Below the pieces are notes generated by a model that searched no databases, was not told the origin of the DNA, and saw only the letters and a program-made list of their open reading frames with translations. Both the position numbers and the translations under genes were made by a program. A stretch of DNA of 64,000 nt from Lunularia cruciata (lineage: Eukaryota; Streptophyta; Marchantiopsida; Lunulariales; Lunulariaceae): NCBI GenBank assembly GCA_948567375.1, contig OX419761.1:48672501-48736500 (forward strand), written 5' to 3'. Numbering within the stretch: the stretch's first letter is position 1; every line of letters starts with the position of its first letter. This document shows positions 24,330 through 37,469 of the stretch, one piece after another.

Positions 24330-27119
24330 TAATCATAACAAAACCATGTTAGAAGGGATTTTTCAATGCTCTACAAAAAACAAAGTGCTCAATTTTTGGA
24401 GGTCAAATCAAAGGTCAAAGTACTAAAAGCAAGCCTTACATATAACATGTCAAATTCTTGGCTAACAATAAGAGAAAGTACTGGAAAATCCAATCTTAGT
24501 TATTTTCTTCTTCATGATAAGTGTAGTATCAATGTACATCTTATGAAGACATAATTCACATTATTGTTATATTAAGACTTATCACTATAGTGAAATTTAT
24601 TATGTAGTATTAATGAACATTGTACAAATTTTTATTATCATGATAGTGAAAATAAATTTTAAACAATATTTACTTGAATTTATATTTCACCTAATTTAAA
24701 TAATAAATTAAATATATAAAAAAAGAAACTTAAAATAAATCTTTAAATAAAAAGTTAGTTTGTATCTATCCTATTTTGAAGCAATTCAAAGTTCTTTATG
24801 TGAACTTTTAGTTAACTTTTTCTTTGAATATAGTGATCATAACCTAGAGCAGACCAACAAAAGAATATCAAATTCTTTCTAAATGAAGAGACCATGTTCA
24901 AAAAAAACTAAGTTCACCTGTCCTAGAAATTCACACTCCCTGGATTGAGATCATAAGGTCATCTTCAAACTAATAGGAAAAAATGATTGTTTGGATTCCA
25001 TAGATTTAGGTTCTACACGAGTATCCCACTTGTCTACCTTATCTTTTATAGCAAGCACTTAAAGGATCAAGGAGCAAAGTTTGTTATAATGATTCCTAAT
25101 CTGTTTGGCATAAGCTACAATTAAGATACGATCCAATATGTGAAACATTGATAAGTTAGATGTATGCAACAAAAATTTGAAAGTTTAAATTTGCTTCTAA
25201 ATTCAAAAGAAACATTAGGCATTTCTTTTTAACATTTTGAAGTTGAAGGAGTTTTGAAATCAAGTGTTCTATAATCTCCTACCACAAAAACCCATGGAGG
25301 TCCATATTAGATATTAGAAAAATGGAGAAATAGTCAAGTTTTCTATTGAAAACATAACATTAATAAAAAATATATTAATGACATTGTGAAATTATGGAAG
25401 TCAACCAACCAAATACCTTCAAAATAAAGACTAGTACCAAGAAAGGTATCATCACATTTGTAACACCAAAGCTTGTTTGCTTAGTCATTAGAGTGATAGT
25501 CTTAGTGGTCAAAGTTATATTAGTAGTTGCTCAAAGACTACTTAATGGTGGCCATCTTTCATGTTAGGACTATTGATCACACCATTGGACACACCGTCAC
25601 TTGCACAATCAGATGGGTTATCAATGGCTCTATTAGGCTAGAGATCCAAGTTGAGTAGAGAGGTATACCTTTGAAGTGCAATTATAAAGAGTTCATTTCT
25701 ATGATACTAGGCCTTTGAGGTCTTGGCTATGAGGGATAGAGGATGGCAAGTGTCACTTGGAACCTCTTAGCTAGAATGGGTGTGGCTTGATTATAATCAA
25801 TACCTATTATTTGCAAATTATTGAGTTAAGGATTGATTTTTAATCCAACTTGATTGTGATTTGAGTATGAACTGAATTGATTACATCAAAGAAATGAAGT
25901 CAAGGAGAAATCAGCTGTAAGAACTAAGGGCATTGGTGGTATTTCCAAGCTTGGTGAGATTGTTGATATCCATGATCGCTATTACTCAAGTTCTCTATCA
26001 GTTTTCTAAAAGCCATGCTTGATTTGATCCAAATTTGATAGTGGGGTAGATGATGTGCAAAAGCATTGCCAAAATTTAGTGAAATTGAGGTCAAATTGAA
26101 TAGTGGGTGTTCACTTATTTTAATCAGAGAGATCTATTATGAATGGGAGGTTGAATTGGTAGTTGAGGGTAAAAATTGCAAAATGCGAGGTTGATTTGAG
26201 AACCTACACTCTCAAATTAGGGATTTGGAGGTCAACTAATTATAATGGAGGTTTGTTGAATTGGCAAAGGTTGTCTAGATTCAAAGGTCAAGTTGAAGGT
26301 TATCCAAAGTTGGAGAAGAAAGGCATCATTTGGGCGTTTAGGAGCTTTGAGGCATAAGACAAAGAGCTAGAGAGGCTCCAAAGGGCTAGCAAGCTAGCAT
26401 GAGACTAGTTAGTTTAGCTGAGTTTTTGGTAGTTATTTGAAAAAATCTACCTACCCTTCAAGAGTGTGCATAATAAGGTTTGAACCCTATATCTCTAGTT
26501 CTTAGAATGCTATCCTAGCAAATTAGTCCACTCTCACTTGTTGTCCTAGTGATTGGTATATATATATATTCATGTAGCTTTAGCTAGGAAAGGAAGTTTG
26601 ATTTTGTCCTTGGTGATCCTAGTAATGTAGGAGTAGATAGACATTCTTATCATATCAAATGTCAAATGGTGATAAAGCCAATCTAGTTTTGATTTGTGAG
26701 AAAGAGGGTTATTGTTTTGATTACTTGTGATTGAACCCCCTCCATTCTCTACTCTTTGTTTGTGCAAATTGCCTTGATATTTAGAGTGTTGGTGCTCTAG
26801 TGTGCTATTAGTATTGAGACTATATTGATAACCAATTAGATTACTTATGTTTCTCTTCAATGAGTTAGGAGGTGATAGTCTATAGAGTATGAGAGTGCAT
26901 GTTATGATAACAAGTTACAAGTTGCTCTCCCCATAGTGTAGTTTTCATAATAAGAGTTACATAAGTGGATGGTTCTTGGTGATGGTAATTGGTGGTTACG
27001 AGTGAGGTTTGGAGTATATAATCAAAATAACATTCTCTTGGGATTCTAGAGGAGACTTTGCTATAGTACAAAATTGGTTTACATGGAGTGGCACTTGATA
27101 TCAACCCATATCTCATATC
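24327..27119. other. AT-rich DNA with no recognisable feature
   Basis: No open frame of known type. From about 26050 the stretch reads as a decayed TE-type sequence, but no motif was clear enough to assign. Confidence 0.3.
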
Positions 27120-29575
27120 CCAATGAAGGAACAGATTGATTCTGATTTGGAGTTTGACATGGGAATTGATTCAATTGAGAGGGCATCTAATATGTTTGCA
27201 TTGTTGTTGTGGGACATGGAAAAGATTTATGGGGCCTCCAAAGAACCCAAGTGCTACTCTGGTACAATGGGTACTAGTGAAATGGATGATTTCATCCAAA
27301 AGTTAGATAGTTGGTGTGATTTGTAATAGATATGTAACCCAACTTTGTTCACTTCCTTCATGGTATAAAAGAGGTTATTCCACACTTGGAAAGTATGCCA
27401 ATGGATGACTATCATGAATTCAAGAGACCTCAATTGATGGAGATTGAGCTATGGAGACAATATTGGTCTCCAAACTATATCTCCATCACTTTAGGTTTGG
27501 TTTCTAAGAGTAGATTGCCTACCCATGAGTTCTAGCTCTAGTAACATTGATGTATTGAATGGAAGTGAACTAGTTAGAGATGGTGCTACTATGAATAGAG
27601 GTACCGCTACATGAGGTGGTGTAGTACCAAGTTTTAACCCCATGGTGGAGTTCTTTCAATGCTTGAGGTAAAACTACTAGGGAATATGGATTGACAGGCA
27701 ACAGAGCTTATAAGAGTTCCAAGAGAAGGATTGAGAGCTACACAAGGCATACACTCACATGAGATGGCTGATCAATTTCACTTAGGGAGTTATTGAGTCC
27801 CAAGCAGTCCAATTTTGGTATGGGATAATGGATAGAGAGCTACAATATAAAGTAAGTGATGCTACATTGTTGCAAGCCATATCACCTACTTTGGCGGTGG
27901 TTTTTGGTTTGGCTAAGCATATTGAGCTCAACATGGTGGAGGAGAGAGTAATAACACCTGGATTTGGTAGAGAGGCCTATAATTGTTACTTCTTCTTGAG
28001 TACACTACACCATGTTGGCTTTTAAGGGCATAGTGGACAGCTCTTATGGTGGAGGGCCTTGCATCCTCATTTCTTATGGAGCAAGTGGAGTTCCTTATAC
28101 CTTCATTTTTTGGTCAATAGTAGCCAATGGGTAGAGGTGTTGCTTGTTGGACTTGTGGTGGAGCTCACCATAAGAGAGAGTGTCTCTAGGGCAGTGAACA
28201 TGATACCTTTGCATAGCTATAGCCAACTCAAAGATAATGTGACCATTGCCATAGATTTAGTCACATAAGTGATCAATGCTTTGACCTCCACCTGGAGTTA
28301 CAAATTGGTAGGCCTACTATAGCAAGTAATAGAGGAGCTCCAAGTCATGGAGGACAAGGTGGTAGTAGAAGACCTACACTTGTTAGGGAGCCAATACTTA
28401 TCCTTGCTTTTGATATAACCATGGCTACTCAAATTGATCAATTGGAGCAAAGATTAGCTAGCATGGCTACAGCTCAAAGTAGATCAGATTCAAGTGTTGA
28501 GGCTTCCACCTTTTATGTTGGTGATTGAAGTGTCTTGGACTTTTGTGTGGAGCAATACAAGTAGATGCATCTACCATAATGACTAGGAGTGAAATATGTG
28601 CTCCATAGCTTAGAGGAGCATCAATGGAGTTAGGTCATCAAAGAGGAGAGGTTGGTAGACAAGTCCAACTTCCCCCAATCTTTCACACTCTTTAAAGCAC
28701 TATAGATGGCATCTATGGCTCCTACACATCCTAATGCAAGTGTGGTAGGTGGTAATGGAGTGCATGATGGACTAGATACTAATCAATCACCTACTACTAC
28801 ATAAATGAGTCTAGCATAATGTTAGAAGTAGCTTAGTTGATTATGTGCTTCCTTTGTTTTTAATCATTGACATGTTTATATTAGGAGTTGAATTAACTCA
28901 AATGTTCCAATTAGCTGCCACACTTTGTGAGAGTAGGAATGATGTGGTTCTTACTTCTAGAGCAAAGGTGGTTGATGGTGGAGCTAAGTTTTTTGAGGAG
29001 TATGGGATCTATTCAATTACTAATGGTTTGTAGCAAAGAGCAATTGTTAGGTTGAAAGAGTTACTAACTAGACCTGCATTTGAGCAAGCTTGGTTCACAT
29101 CTAGAGGCATCCTATTGGAAAACTAGAGTGAGTGAGATCAGCTAGTAGGACCTTGAAGGAAGGTCTATACACCATAGAGGGTCTTATTAGACTCTAGTGC
29201 ATAGCCCTTTATATTGGGGAAGGTTAGAATTTTTGGTCTTGGGCTATAAAAGATTGATATGGAGAGATGTCCATTTCAGATCCAAACATCTCTAGGAGTG
29301 GTTTTATATAGTATATCACATGCAGGGAGTTCATTGTCTAAATTTAGTTTAGTCATTTGATTGACAGCTCTTTGGTGAAAGCTCAAGCCATTATGACAAT
29401 AGTAGAATCATATGATGTACTAGTTGGTGGTGCAATTTTATACCCCATGGGTTTAAGCATTGACTATTGGAAGGAGATGGCTTCCTATAAACCAGTTTGG
29501 CAATCAAGTGAGAGATGTGTATGTCATCGACCAATGTGCTTTAGTAGTTGTAGTCTTGGCTCACTATAATAAAGG
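27120..29575 (+). mobile_element. Retroelement gag-protease fragment, degenerate
   Basis: Broken open segments in one direction. At 27828-28025 a gag-like part reads DATLLQAISPTLAVVFGLAK followed by NMVEERVITPGFG. At about 28136-28190 comes a retroviral-type zinc knuckle CWTCGGAHHKREC (one residue short of the CX2CX4HX4C spacing). At about 29180-29540 an aspartic-protease-like part has LLDSSA where active enzymes have DSG/DTG, followed by ESYDVLVGGAILYPMG and YWKEMASYKPVWQ. I recall similar protease regions from plant retroelement polyproteins, but cannot name the clade. No LTRs or reverse transcriptase were found. Confidence 0.6.
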
Positions 29576-30389
29576 ACCATGGCAATGTGTAGCAATGTAT
29601 ATACACATGACAAAGATAATTGTGATTTAATATTAAAATTCCTTCTTATGAAACTCCCAAAATTTTGCATACTTAGATACTAGAGTAGACAACTTTTCCC
29701 AAACAAATGAGGAATATAACTTACACTTAGAACTGATTAACAATGTAATTTCTCAACTTGCCTTTTATCTCAAGTTGACCATCACAAACGCAGTTGGTAT
29801 TGTAAAGTCTCCAATTGACAATTTCAAGCTCAATTAGCTTTGTATTGTAGCATCTAAGTTGCAAGTCTGAATTTTTTTGATCTCTTGGTGGATGATTATA
29901 AACTTATTGGCCTTGTAGTCTTTGGAGCTCATAAGTCTGGTTAGAAGTATTTATCCCTTATCATTCTTTAGAGTGAATGACAATATAACAAAGAGTTGAG
30001 AAAATTTACTTAGAAATCTAGATAAGAACATCAATAAATAGTATTTAGAGGTTATTAAGCTTCATCATTATATCTCTTGCTTACTTATTACTAGCCCAAA
30101 TTTTTATCATAAGGAACCATGTTGTAACCATATCTTACATATTATATAGGTTCCAATAGATTGAATCATCACACTACCTTGAGCACCCTTCATTTCTGTA
30201 GCATTCTATATAACAAATTCTATGCAAAGAGATGATAAGATAATATGCATGGTAATCAAATCAAGAGGAAGCATGGTATTGCAAACCCATTACTTAAGCA
30301 AGATGGAAACTTGAGAAAAGATACAAATACTCCTATCAAAAAGTAGAATTTACAAACTCTCTTAGTTCAACATTTGCTTCATATGAACT

Positions 30390-30745
30390 AACATGGAGTT
30401 TGAAACTTTTGTCAGGGAGTGCAAAAGAGCTTATCATATTAGACACCAAGGGGTTCCACTCTCATTCTCATACTTTGTAGCATACTTTATATAGTGTCTG
30501 TCCATTGCTCTATAGAGAACATTGGTAGGTGCAATCCATAGGAGAGAAATCACTCTAGATGATGCTTCTTGGGATGCTCCAGTAGTTTGTAGACCTTGCG
30601 ACTTGCATAGCTCATATATCTTAGGGGTGATAGCGCTGATTTCTCATATTGGTACTATTGGGGCCTAGCCCCATTCTACCTCTTTTTTCTCCCTTGTGTG
30701 GCTTGATGGGGTCTTCCAATCCATCTTGTGTTCTATGTGGTCGCC
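30390..30745 (+). mobile_element. LINE-like element, copy B (3' end only)
   Basis: It carries the 3' segment shared with copies A, C, D and E: the AGGAGAGAAATCACTCTAGATGATGCTTC region, GCGACTTGCATAGCTCATAT and a GGGGCCTAGCCCCATTCTACC tail. About 350 bp remain. Stops are present. Confidence 0.75.
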
Positions 30746-30912
30746 TTCTCCAAGAGTAAGATAAGATATCCAAGGATAATAATAGAGAAACTATCCTTAA
30801 GATATTGATAAAGGTAAATTTTAAGGAATAGATCTTAGTATCTCAAGATATCTGATAGAAAAATATTCCAATGGAATGTGTTGCATTATTTAATTTAAGT
30901 TTGAGTTTTCTA

Positions 30913-30916
<4 letters not shown>

Positions 30917-30952
<36 letters not shown>
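30917..30952. repeat. (AT)n microsatellite
   Basis: About 18 AT dinucleotides, about 170 bp after the end of LINE copy B. Confidence 0.95.
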
Positions 30953-30956
<4 letters not shown>

Positions 30957-33909
30957 TTTTATTTGTATTTATAACAATAAAGATACATCCTTAAGATTTT
31001 GTAGGTATCTAGCATTCAAAACACCTTTCATTCACCTAATCTCTAGAAATTGAGAACATTATAAAACAGATTTGGATTATCATAATCCTATTACATATTA
31101 TTATAGCCATAATTTCTGGTATGTGGAGTTAATATGTACTTAAAGAAGTTCAAACTAACAGTTGGTCTTTTCATTTGATCAAATATTAATTTCAAATATG
31201 AGCAGTTAATTTAGTGATATAAAATTAAAACGGTGGCTAGAACTTTGATTAATTTTTTTTTTCACATTCAATTAAAGGTGATCAATACTAATAGTTTGCC
31301 TAAGAAATGTATTTTCCATGGAAGTTGCTACAACAATAGTTTTTATTTAGTACTTTGGAGACACAACTCTTAGCTTGCAATTGAATGAGAAAGCTTGCAT
31401 TTTTTCTTTATATAATAATAAATTTTATTTCAAATATCATGATAATAGTATGATATCCTTTTTATTGAATACTTCTACTAATAATTAGTTGAGTTCTCTT
31501 TCAAAATTTATGTAAAAGATAACAAGACTAGTATAATTATGTAACTATCATTCTATACATAACCTTCATAACCTCTATTAGTTTGAGTGACTAAATCTTT
31601 CTAAGATTGTTAGAATCTGAAATATATGTGAAATTTTAACATTTAAATGGTTAATATTAATGAGTATGTTATTAAAATATAAGTTGATTTTTATACAAAT
31701 ATCAAATAATTGGTCATTGAATATGCATGAAACCCACTTTGTTTGCAATACATATCAAAGTTGATTGAAAAATCAAAATGCTTATACTATTAAGTATCTA
31801 TGATAAGGCTTCAATATGTTAGTAGAATTCAACAACCTCTTTTTGCCTTTTTGGTGAAGTAATTTGGACTTATATACAATGAAATCTAGAAACATATGTT
31901 TATACCAATGAATATATTGATTTAAATCAAAATAGATATTTTGAAACCTTCAAATATGATGCATATGCTACTTTCTCACCGCATCATCATGTTATGAAAA
32001 AGAATACTTTATACTCTTGCTTTGAACGTATTATTTTGTCTTTGGGAAGAGGTAGATATTCACTGCCATAAAAATCACAAAAGCTTGATTAGTACAAATT
32101 CATTAGTATGATTTATATTACGATATATATATGTGAGTTTCATTTTTCTAATCAAAGAACAATTTTGTAGTTTATCTTTAAATACTCTTATATTTTGGTT
32201 CTCTAACAAGCTAATATTTTATTAATGATGAATGATTAGTCATATACTTTCTTTTTATTTATTGAACAACTTTGTAGAAAATGTTAAAGGAGTAAAAGAG
32301 ATATCTTAATATTGTCTCTAGATAACTCATTCTTTCAATAGAAAGAACATTAACTTACTCTGTCTGGGGGAGATTCATGTAAACTTCATGTTGTTGTAAT
32401 CATATTTCATTTCAAATTTGTTAATTTTATCATGGTGAACCATCTCTTATTTATAATATAGTGAAATTTTTTCACCTTAGCATTATTTATGATTTTTACT
32501 ATATGATTAGGGATAGATTGAAGACATACTAAAAATTGATGATAGTTTAAGAGATTACTTTGTATCACAAGATGAAAATTGAAAAAATTTGAAAGACAAA
32601 ATTAAATATTGTAAAATAATTTGAATTTATTATAGCTTTATTTTTATGTTTGTTTGCAATGATGTTGTAAAAGCATTTATGACAATTGGATCCTAATGAC
32701 TCTCAACTTGAATATGAGATTAGTATTTTCAATTTTTTTGTAATATTAGTTATGTAGAAGACAAAACTTAAAGAGAATAATAAGGATGCTATAAGAGAAG
32801 AGATGGACTAAGAATTTAATAGAATATGATTTGAATAAAAAAATTGACCAAATATCTTATTCTTTATTCTTTATTCTTGAGATAAGTATAAGCTTGCTTT
32901 CTAAGGCAGTTAGCCATTAACTTACTAGTAAACTTACTCAATCCTAAAAAAATGTAATCAATATTTTACCGTCCAGTCTTCACGAATGTTCTCAAATACC
33001 CTAGAGTACTCTATCACTAGGAGTGGTCTTAAACACCTCTAAAATATTTCTGTATGAACCTTATTAGATTCTTTTGGGAGTATCTTCTAGAAGGACTTAC
33101 ATGATAAATTTCACTAAGTTACTATGATAATTTCTGTATATTTGACATACTTTTACAAAATGTATGCACATTCAATTTAAGCTATTTATTCTCCCTTACG
33201 GTTAAGGTTAGACATGAAGGAAAACATATAGCTATAGGATTTTGTGATAATCTTAATCTAAAAGGTCATGAAAACTTAACTCCATTCTCATCTATTGCTT
33301 ATTAAGGGGCTCCAATGGTATATATATAAAGGAATGCTTATTGGGTGAAGCGTAAGTTCAAGATATTTGGTGTAGGCAGACCAATGGATAATTTCAAAGA
33401 AATAAGGGCAGTAAAATCTATTTTTATGAAATTTCAAGAATGATACACCCATGTAATAAAAAAATCACTTATGGGTTGCTAATACATGTTTTTTATGCGG
33501 TAGTTCAAAATACACATCAAAATCACATTGAAAGCGTGCAGAGCGTTAGCGGAGTCTAACACACTTTTATGGCAACTTCCTAAACTTGCCATGTATATAT
33601 TATCTATTCCTAGAGAAATGGACTTCAAGTCCATATGGTCTTTATTAGTTTGCAATTTAATATTTCTTTAATTATGGTCAACTGATGTAAGGTCACATGA
33701 CAACCAAAATCTGCTAAATCTCTACAATGAACAACTATCTGATATTACATTGTAATTGATGTTTGATTTATTGTAGTATGTATGTGGTCAAAAGAAAAAT
33801 ATGATCATCATGGAACTAAAAGTTTTTCACATAGATTACACAACTTTTAGATGTAAGTATTTGACTCAAATAGAACAAACAAATGTCCAAGGGTGACCGC
33901 ATAGAAAAA
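30953..33909. other. Very AT-rich stretch without recognisable genes
   Basis: No open frame of 60 codons or more and no motif that I could assign over about 3 kb. Confidence 0.5.
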
Positions 33910-33910
33910 A

Positions 33911-35095
33911 TGAAGGATTGGAAGACCCCATCAAGCCGTACAAGGGAGAGATGGAAAAAGGTAAAATAGTGCTAAGCCCCAATAGAGTCTATATGAGAAA
34001 TCTGCCCTATTGCACCTACAATATCTGAGCTATGCAAGTTGTGAGGTCTACAAACAATTGGAGCATTGGAAGAAGCATCACCAAGTGTGATTGTCTCATA
34101 TGGATTGCACCAACCACTGCCCTATGTGGAGCAATGGACACACGCTGTCTAAAATATGCTACAAAGTATGAGAGTGAGAGTGGTACCCTTGGCGCCTCAC
34201 ATGATAAGCTCTCATGCACTCCTTGACAAATGTGTCAAACATTGTGTCCATCACTCCATATAACTCCAAGGCTAGAGGAACAAAGAGGTGACCTCACTGA
34301 ATGCCCCTATACTTGGAGACCTTGCAACCTGTTGCTGCACTTGCTGCCCATCCAAAGGGATGGGTAATCACTCCCTTCAAAATTGTATCTCATGTAGGGT
34401 TTGTAACCACTACATCCGCTACTATCACCTAATCATCTCGGACCAAGTATAAGTCTGCCCTGATACATGTTGTTTGCAAAGCATACAAACACTCACTTCA
34501 AGCCAAGTATCTACTCTCCGAGCCATAGCAAACACTATGTTCCCAATAGCATCATGGGTAGCTATTCTATGTCATCCAAAAGGACACCATGTCATATAGA
34601 CCGCTGCTGCATCTAGTGTAGAATCACATTCACAAGTGAATAATGAAGATGTAGATGGGTGGACCAAACCTAGGTAAAACCTCATCATTATAGAGAAAGT
34701 AGCTGGTGCGAGTTGGAAGTGCAACATCAAGGGCAACATCTAAGACGCATGTGACAAAATCCTTAGATCCTACTAGCACTCCAAGAACACGTAGTCCATA
34801 TGTAGATGTGATGTACCCCACCGGAAGCTCAAGGTGGGGAAGAATACCCAAAGGAGACCATGCCTTGCACTTTGACATCTGGACTCTCAAGCCTACTAGA
34901 TGTAGTGAGGTAGTCAAGTGGTCAAAAGCCTGCCTAATCTGATCTATAGTGCACACTAATTTGATCTACGGGGCCCACGATGTGTATGTACCATCTGCCA
35001 AGGAAAGAAATACATAACCTTGTGTGTATCATCTAGGAAAGAAATACACAACCTTGTGTGTATCATCTACCAAGGTAGGAAATACACAACCATAC
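33911..35095 (-). mobile_element. LINE-like element, copy C (internally deleted)
   Basis: Read on the minus strand it starts inside the reverse transcriptase region: DQIRQAFDHLTTSLHLVGLR, SKCKAWSPLGI, then GLRVLGVLVGSKDFVT. This matches copy E at 58555-58770. About 400 bp of copy E sequence is then missing, and the C-terminal ORF2 part and shared 3' tail follow (DLYLVRDD, GVITHPFGWA, FVPLALELYG). Stop codons are present. The 5' edge runs into a short tandem repeat. Confidence 0.75.
34990..35092. repeat. Triple tandem repeat at the 5' edge of LINE copy C
   Basis: The unit GGAAAGAAATACACAACC with TTGTGTGTATCATCTA occurs three times. In copy E the single equivalent spans the polymerase active-site region, so the array arose by amplifying element sequence. 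Confidence 0.8.
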
Positions 35096-35646
35096 ATGGC
35101 CAAAGTAATAAAAAAGAGAACTCTAAAGTGAACCATGGCAAATAAAGGTATTCCTAAAGGATTTCACTAACATGTACCCATGGCCATGGCCGCCTCCAAG
35201 ATGATGATTCTTCCCTATGAACTATAATGCTTACAGTAAAGTGACGTAGAAGAACCAAACACATAACATGAATAAAACTCGCCAAAGATACACCTACTAC
35301 TAATGTACAATCTAATACAAATACACAAACAAACAAATGTAAAATAGGCGGAAAGCTTAACACCTCGGTATTCTAGTGTTTACAATTTACTGCATCTCTA
35401 AGTTCTCAAACATTCATTCACGATCTGGCTCATGCAACGGACCGACCTGCGCTGTAAAGCAATGTGAGGAAGGGTGGGCTTAATCAGGGATGAAGCGTTC
35501 CATGCATGCCTTCCTGTGGGCTGACTGCGATCTCCAGGTCTCAATCCATGATCAGTGTGCCATCAATCTGTTTTTGAATTTTGAATTTGTTGTTGGTGTA
35601 CGCTGGAAGGAGAGAAGTAAAGCAGAGCGTAGCTATCAAGTTCATT

Positions 35647-35650
<4 letters not shown>

Positions 35651-35695
<45 letters not shown>
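35651..35695. repeat. (TA)n microsatellite inside the P450 pseudogene
   Basis: About 22 TA dinucleotides immediately follow, on the minus strand, the degenerate heme-loop region. Confidence 0.95.
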
Positions 35696-35697
<2 letters not shown>

Positions 35698-36545
35698 AGT
35701 CTTTCCTGAGACAGGTTCCGTACCCGGCCCGGAAGTAGCAAATCTAAAGTCTGATTCGTATATGGTCTCCCCTTTCTTGACCGACCTATCGGGATTGAAT
35801 TTCAAATCGTCGGGTCCCCCAAAATCGACACCTTCTTCGCCATACACCACGTGAATGTGCTATGGTTTGAACTTCTTCGCGCGGCTTCCATCAGGTCAGT
35901 TTTTGTTGTTTATGATCCCTTTGAGATGCAAAGGAACTGCTGGATAGAGTCGAAGTATCTTATTTATAACAGCTTGCAATTATGTCAGCTGTGTAAGAGA
36001 CTTTTAGATTGAAAAGGTTTGCGAGAGGTCTGATTTGAATTTGCAAAACGGCTTCATCTGCAGTTGCATTGTGGTCCATAGCTCTTTCGTATTCATCAAG
36101 GCCGCAAGATTAAAGACTCTTGCTCAAACTTCAGACAATCGGAGTCCATGGGAACCTTCGCATTCCTGTATTGATCAATTGTGGTGTATTGATCGCAATT
36201 ACTCTCATGTTCTGTCGGCGATGTCCTGGTGTTCGGTAACGACTGTATCAGCCGGGACATCGTATCTGCAGTGGTGTCACGGCCCGCAGTGACGAAGTTG
36301 AGGACTAAATCCCTGGGCATCTGGTTGCTCATCTGGGCACGCTCCCCAGATCCCACTCAAGTCCAGAATTCTGGAATTCAGTAGATATTCAGCATTCTGT
36401 GGCTTATGGTCATTTGTACTGTTCTTGAAGTTTTCTTATTCTTTTTGCGTCACGAATCACTCCAAATACGTATTCCTCGATGGTTCGGACATGCTTAGAC
36501 AGTTGGGGCTCCGTGCCAACACAGAATAGCGCATCAACTTCTAGA
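35690..36545 (-). pseudogene. Cytochrome P450 pseudogene, CYP704-like
   Basis: CYP704-type P450s hydroxylate long fatty acids for sporopollenin and cutin; that role is family knowledge. Minus-strand pieces in order: about 36545-36425, SLIDPF then a stop where Trp is expected, a frameshift, then VGTEPQLSKHVRTIEEYVFG and VIRDAKR; 36345-36245, DLVLNFVTAGRDTTADTMSR, the I-helix with intact AGRDTT; about 35900-35690, DGSRAKKFKP, a stop, then DDLKFNPDRSVKKGE (the PERF region) and GPGTEPVSGK, where the heme-binding FxxGxRxCxG motif has lost its cysteine. N-terminus and K-helix were not found. The microsatellite cuts the end. Dead by several criteria. Confidence 0.8.
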
Positions 36546-37469
36546 ATGGATCAATGAAGCGAGATGTGACTCGCGACTGGAATTCTCATGGGGACGTAAT
36601 GTTAATTCTCCTATTGTTGTATTCAGTACTAGCTTACATATTGATGACTTTCTACAACTCTTGTAGTCTGTTGAAGAGAAGAGAAGGTACCAATAGATGA
36701 AGAACTCGGGGAGGAGATTACAGAACTTCTGGAACCAAGATATGTTGAATAAGGTCAAAATAGTAAAAAGTTCAGCTTAAAAATCTTCATATGACAATAT
36801 GAATTGCTCAAGATCAAGCTGGAGGGAAAGAATCACTCCCTTGAGAAGAAGTAAGAACACCTGGAGACAAGGTCTTTATCATATCTGGTAGACTTCATAC
36901 AATTAAATTGGAAGTGCTCAAACACAGATATTGACTCATACTTTTATATATACTCTTCTCATTATTCTGACGATGTTGAGAGTACAAGATTGTCAGCATA
37001 TAGGAAATGAAGGCGCAAGTTTTATGTTTATGGAGTCCATGGATTACTGGATCCGGAGTTCTGCAATTGAGACGCACATATATTATATAGGCGCATCTAA
37101 ATACCATCCTTTTAAAATGGTCCAAATAGGACAGAAAACTTTAAGACGTGTTTTGTTAGAAACTTTTAGACGTGTTTGTGTTAGACTTTTTACTAAGGAT
37201 GAACCTAAAGGTTTAATACATAATCCCACTAAGCATGCCTCAAGCGAGATCCATTCTCTAAAGGCTACGACAGGATGTCCTCCGCTGCAGAAAGTCGACT
37301 CGTTGATGTAGAATCAGAATCATGCGGTTCCCCGCACGAATTCAAAGGATACCGCAAAGTCGAGGGTTCCCGATAAACATCGCCTTCTCATGGATTGAAG
37401 CTTGGTAGAAAGGGGAATGGCTCCTTATAGCAAGCTGAATGCCACGATGAAGTAAATTAAGATTGTGAA
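36546..37469. other. Genic-type DNA between two pseudogenes, unassigned
   Basis: A plus-strand frame at 36931-37311 (126 codons) has no recognisable motif. TTAGA-ACGTGTTTTGTTAGA-type motifs recur at 37140-37190 and 37785-37805. Nothing else was seen. Confidence 0.3.

Noticed and set aside
36931-37311. 126-codon plus-strand frame between the two pseudogenes
   Set aside because: No motif and no splice or promoter context; a shorter frame of similar quality overlaps it on the other strand.
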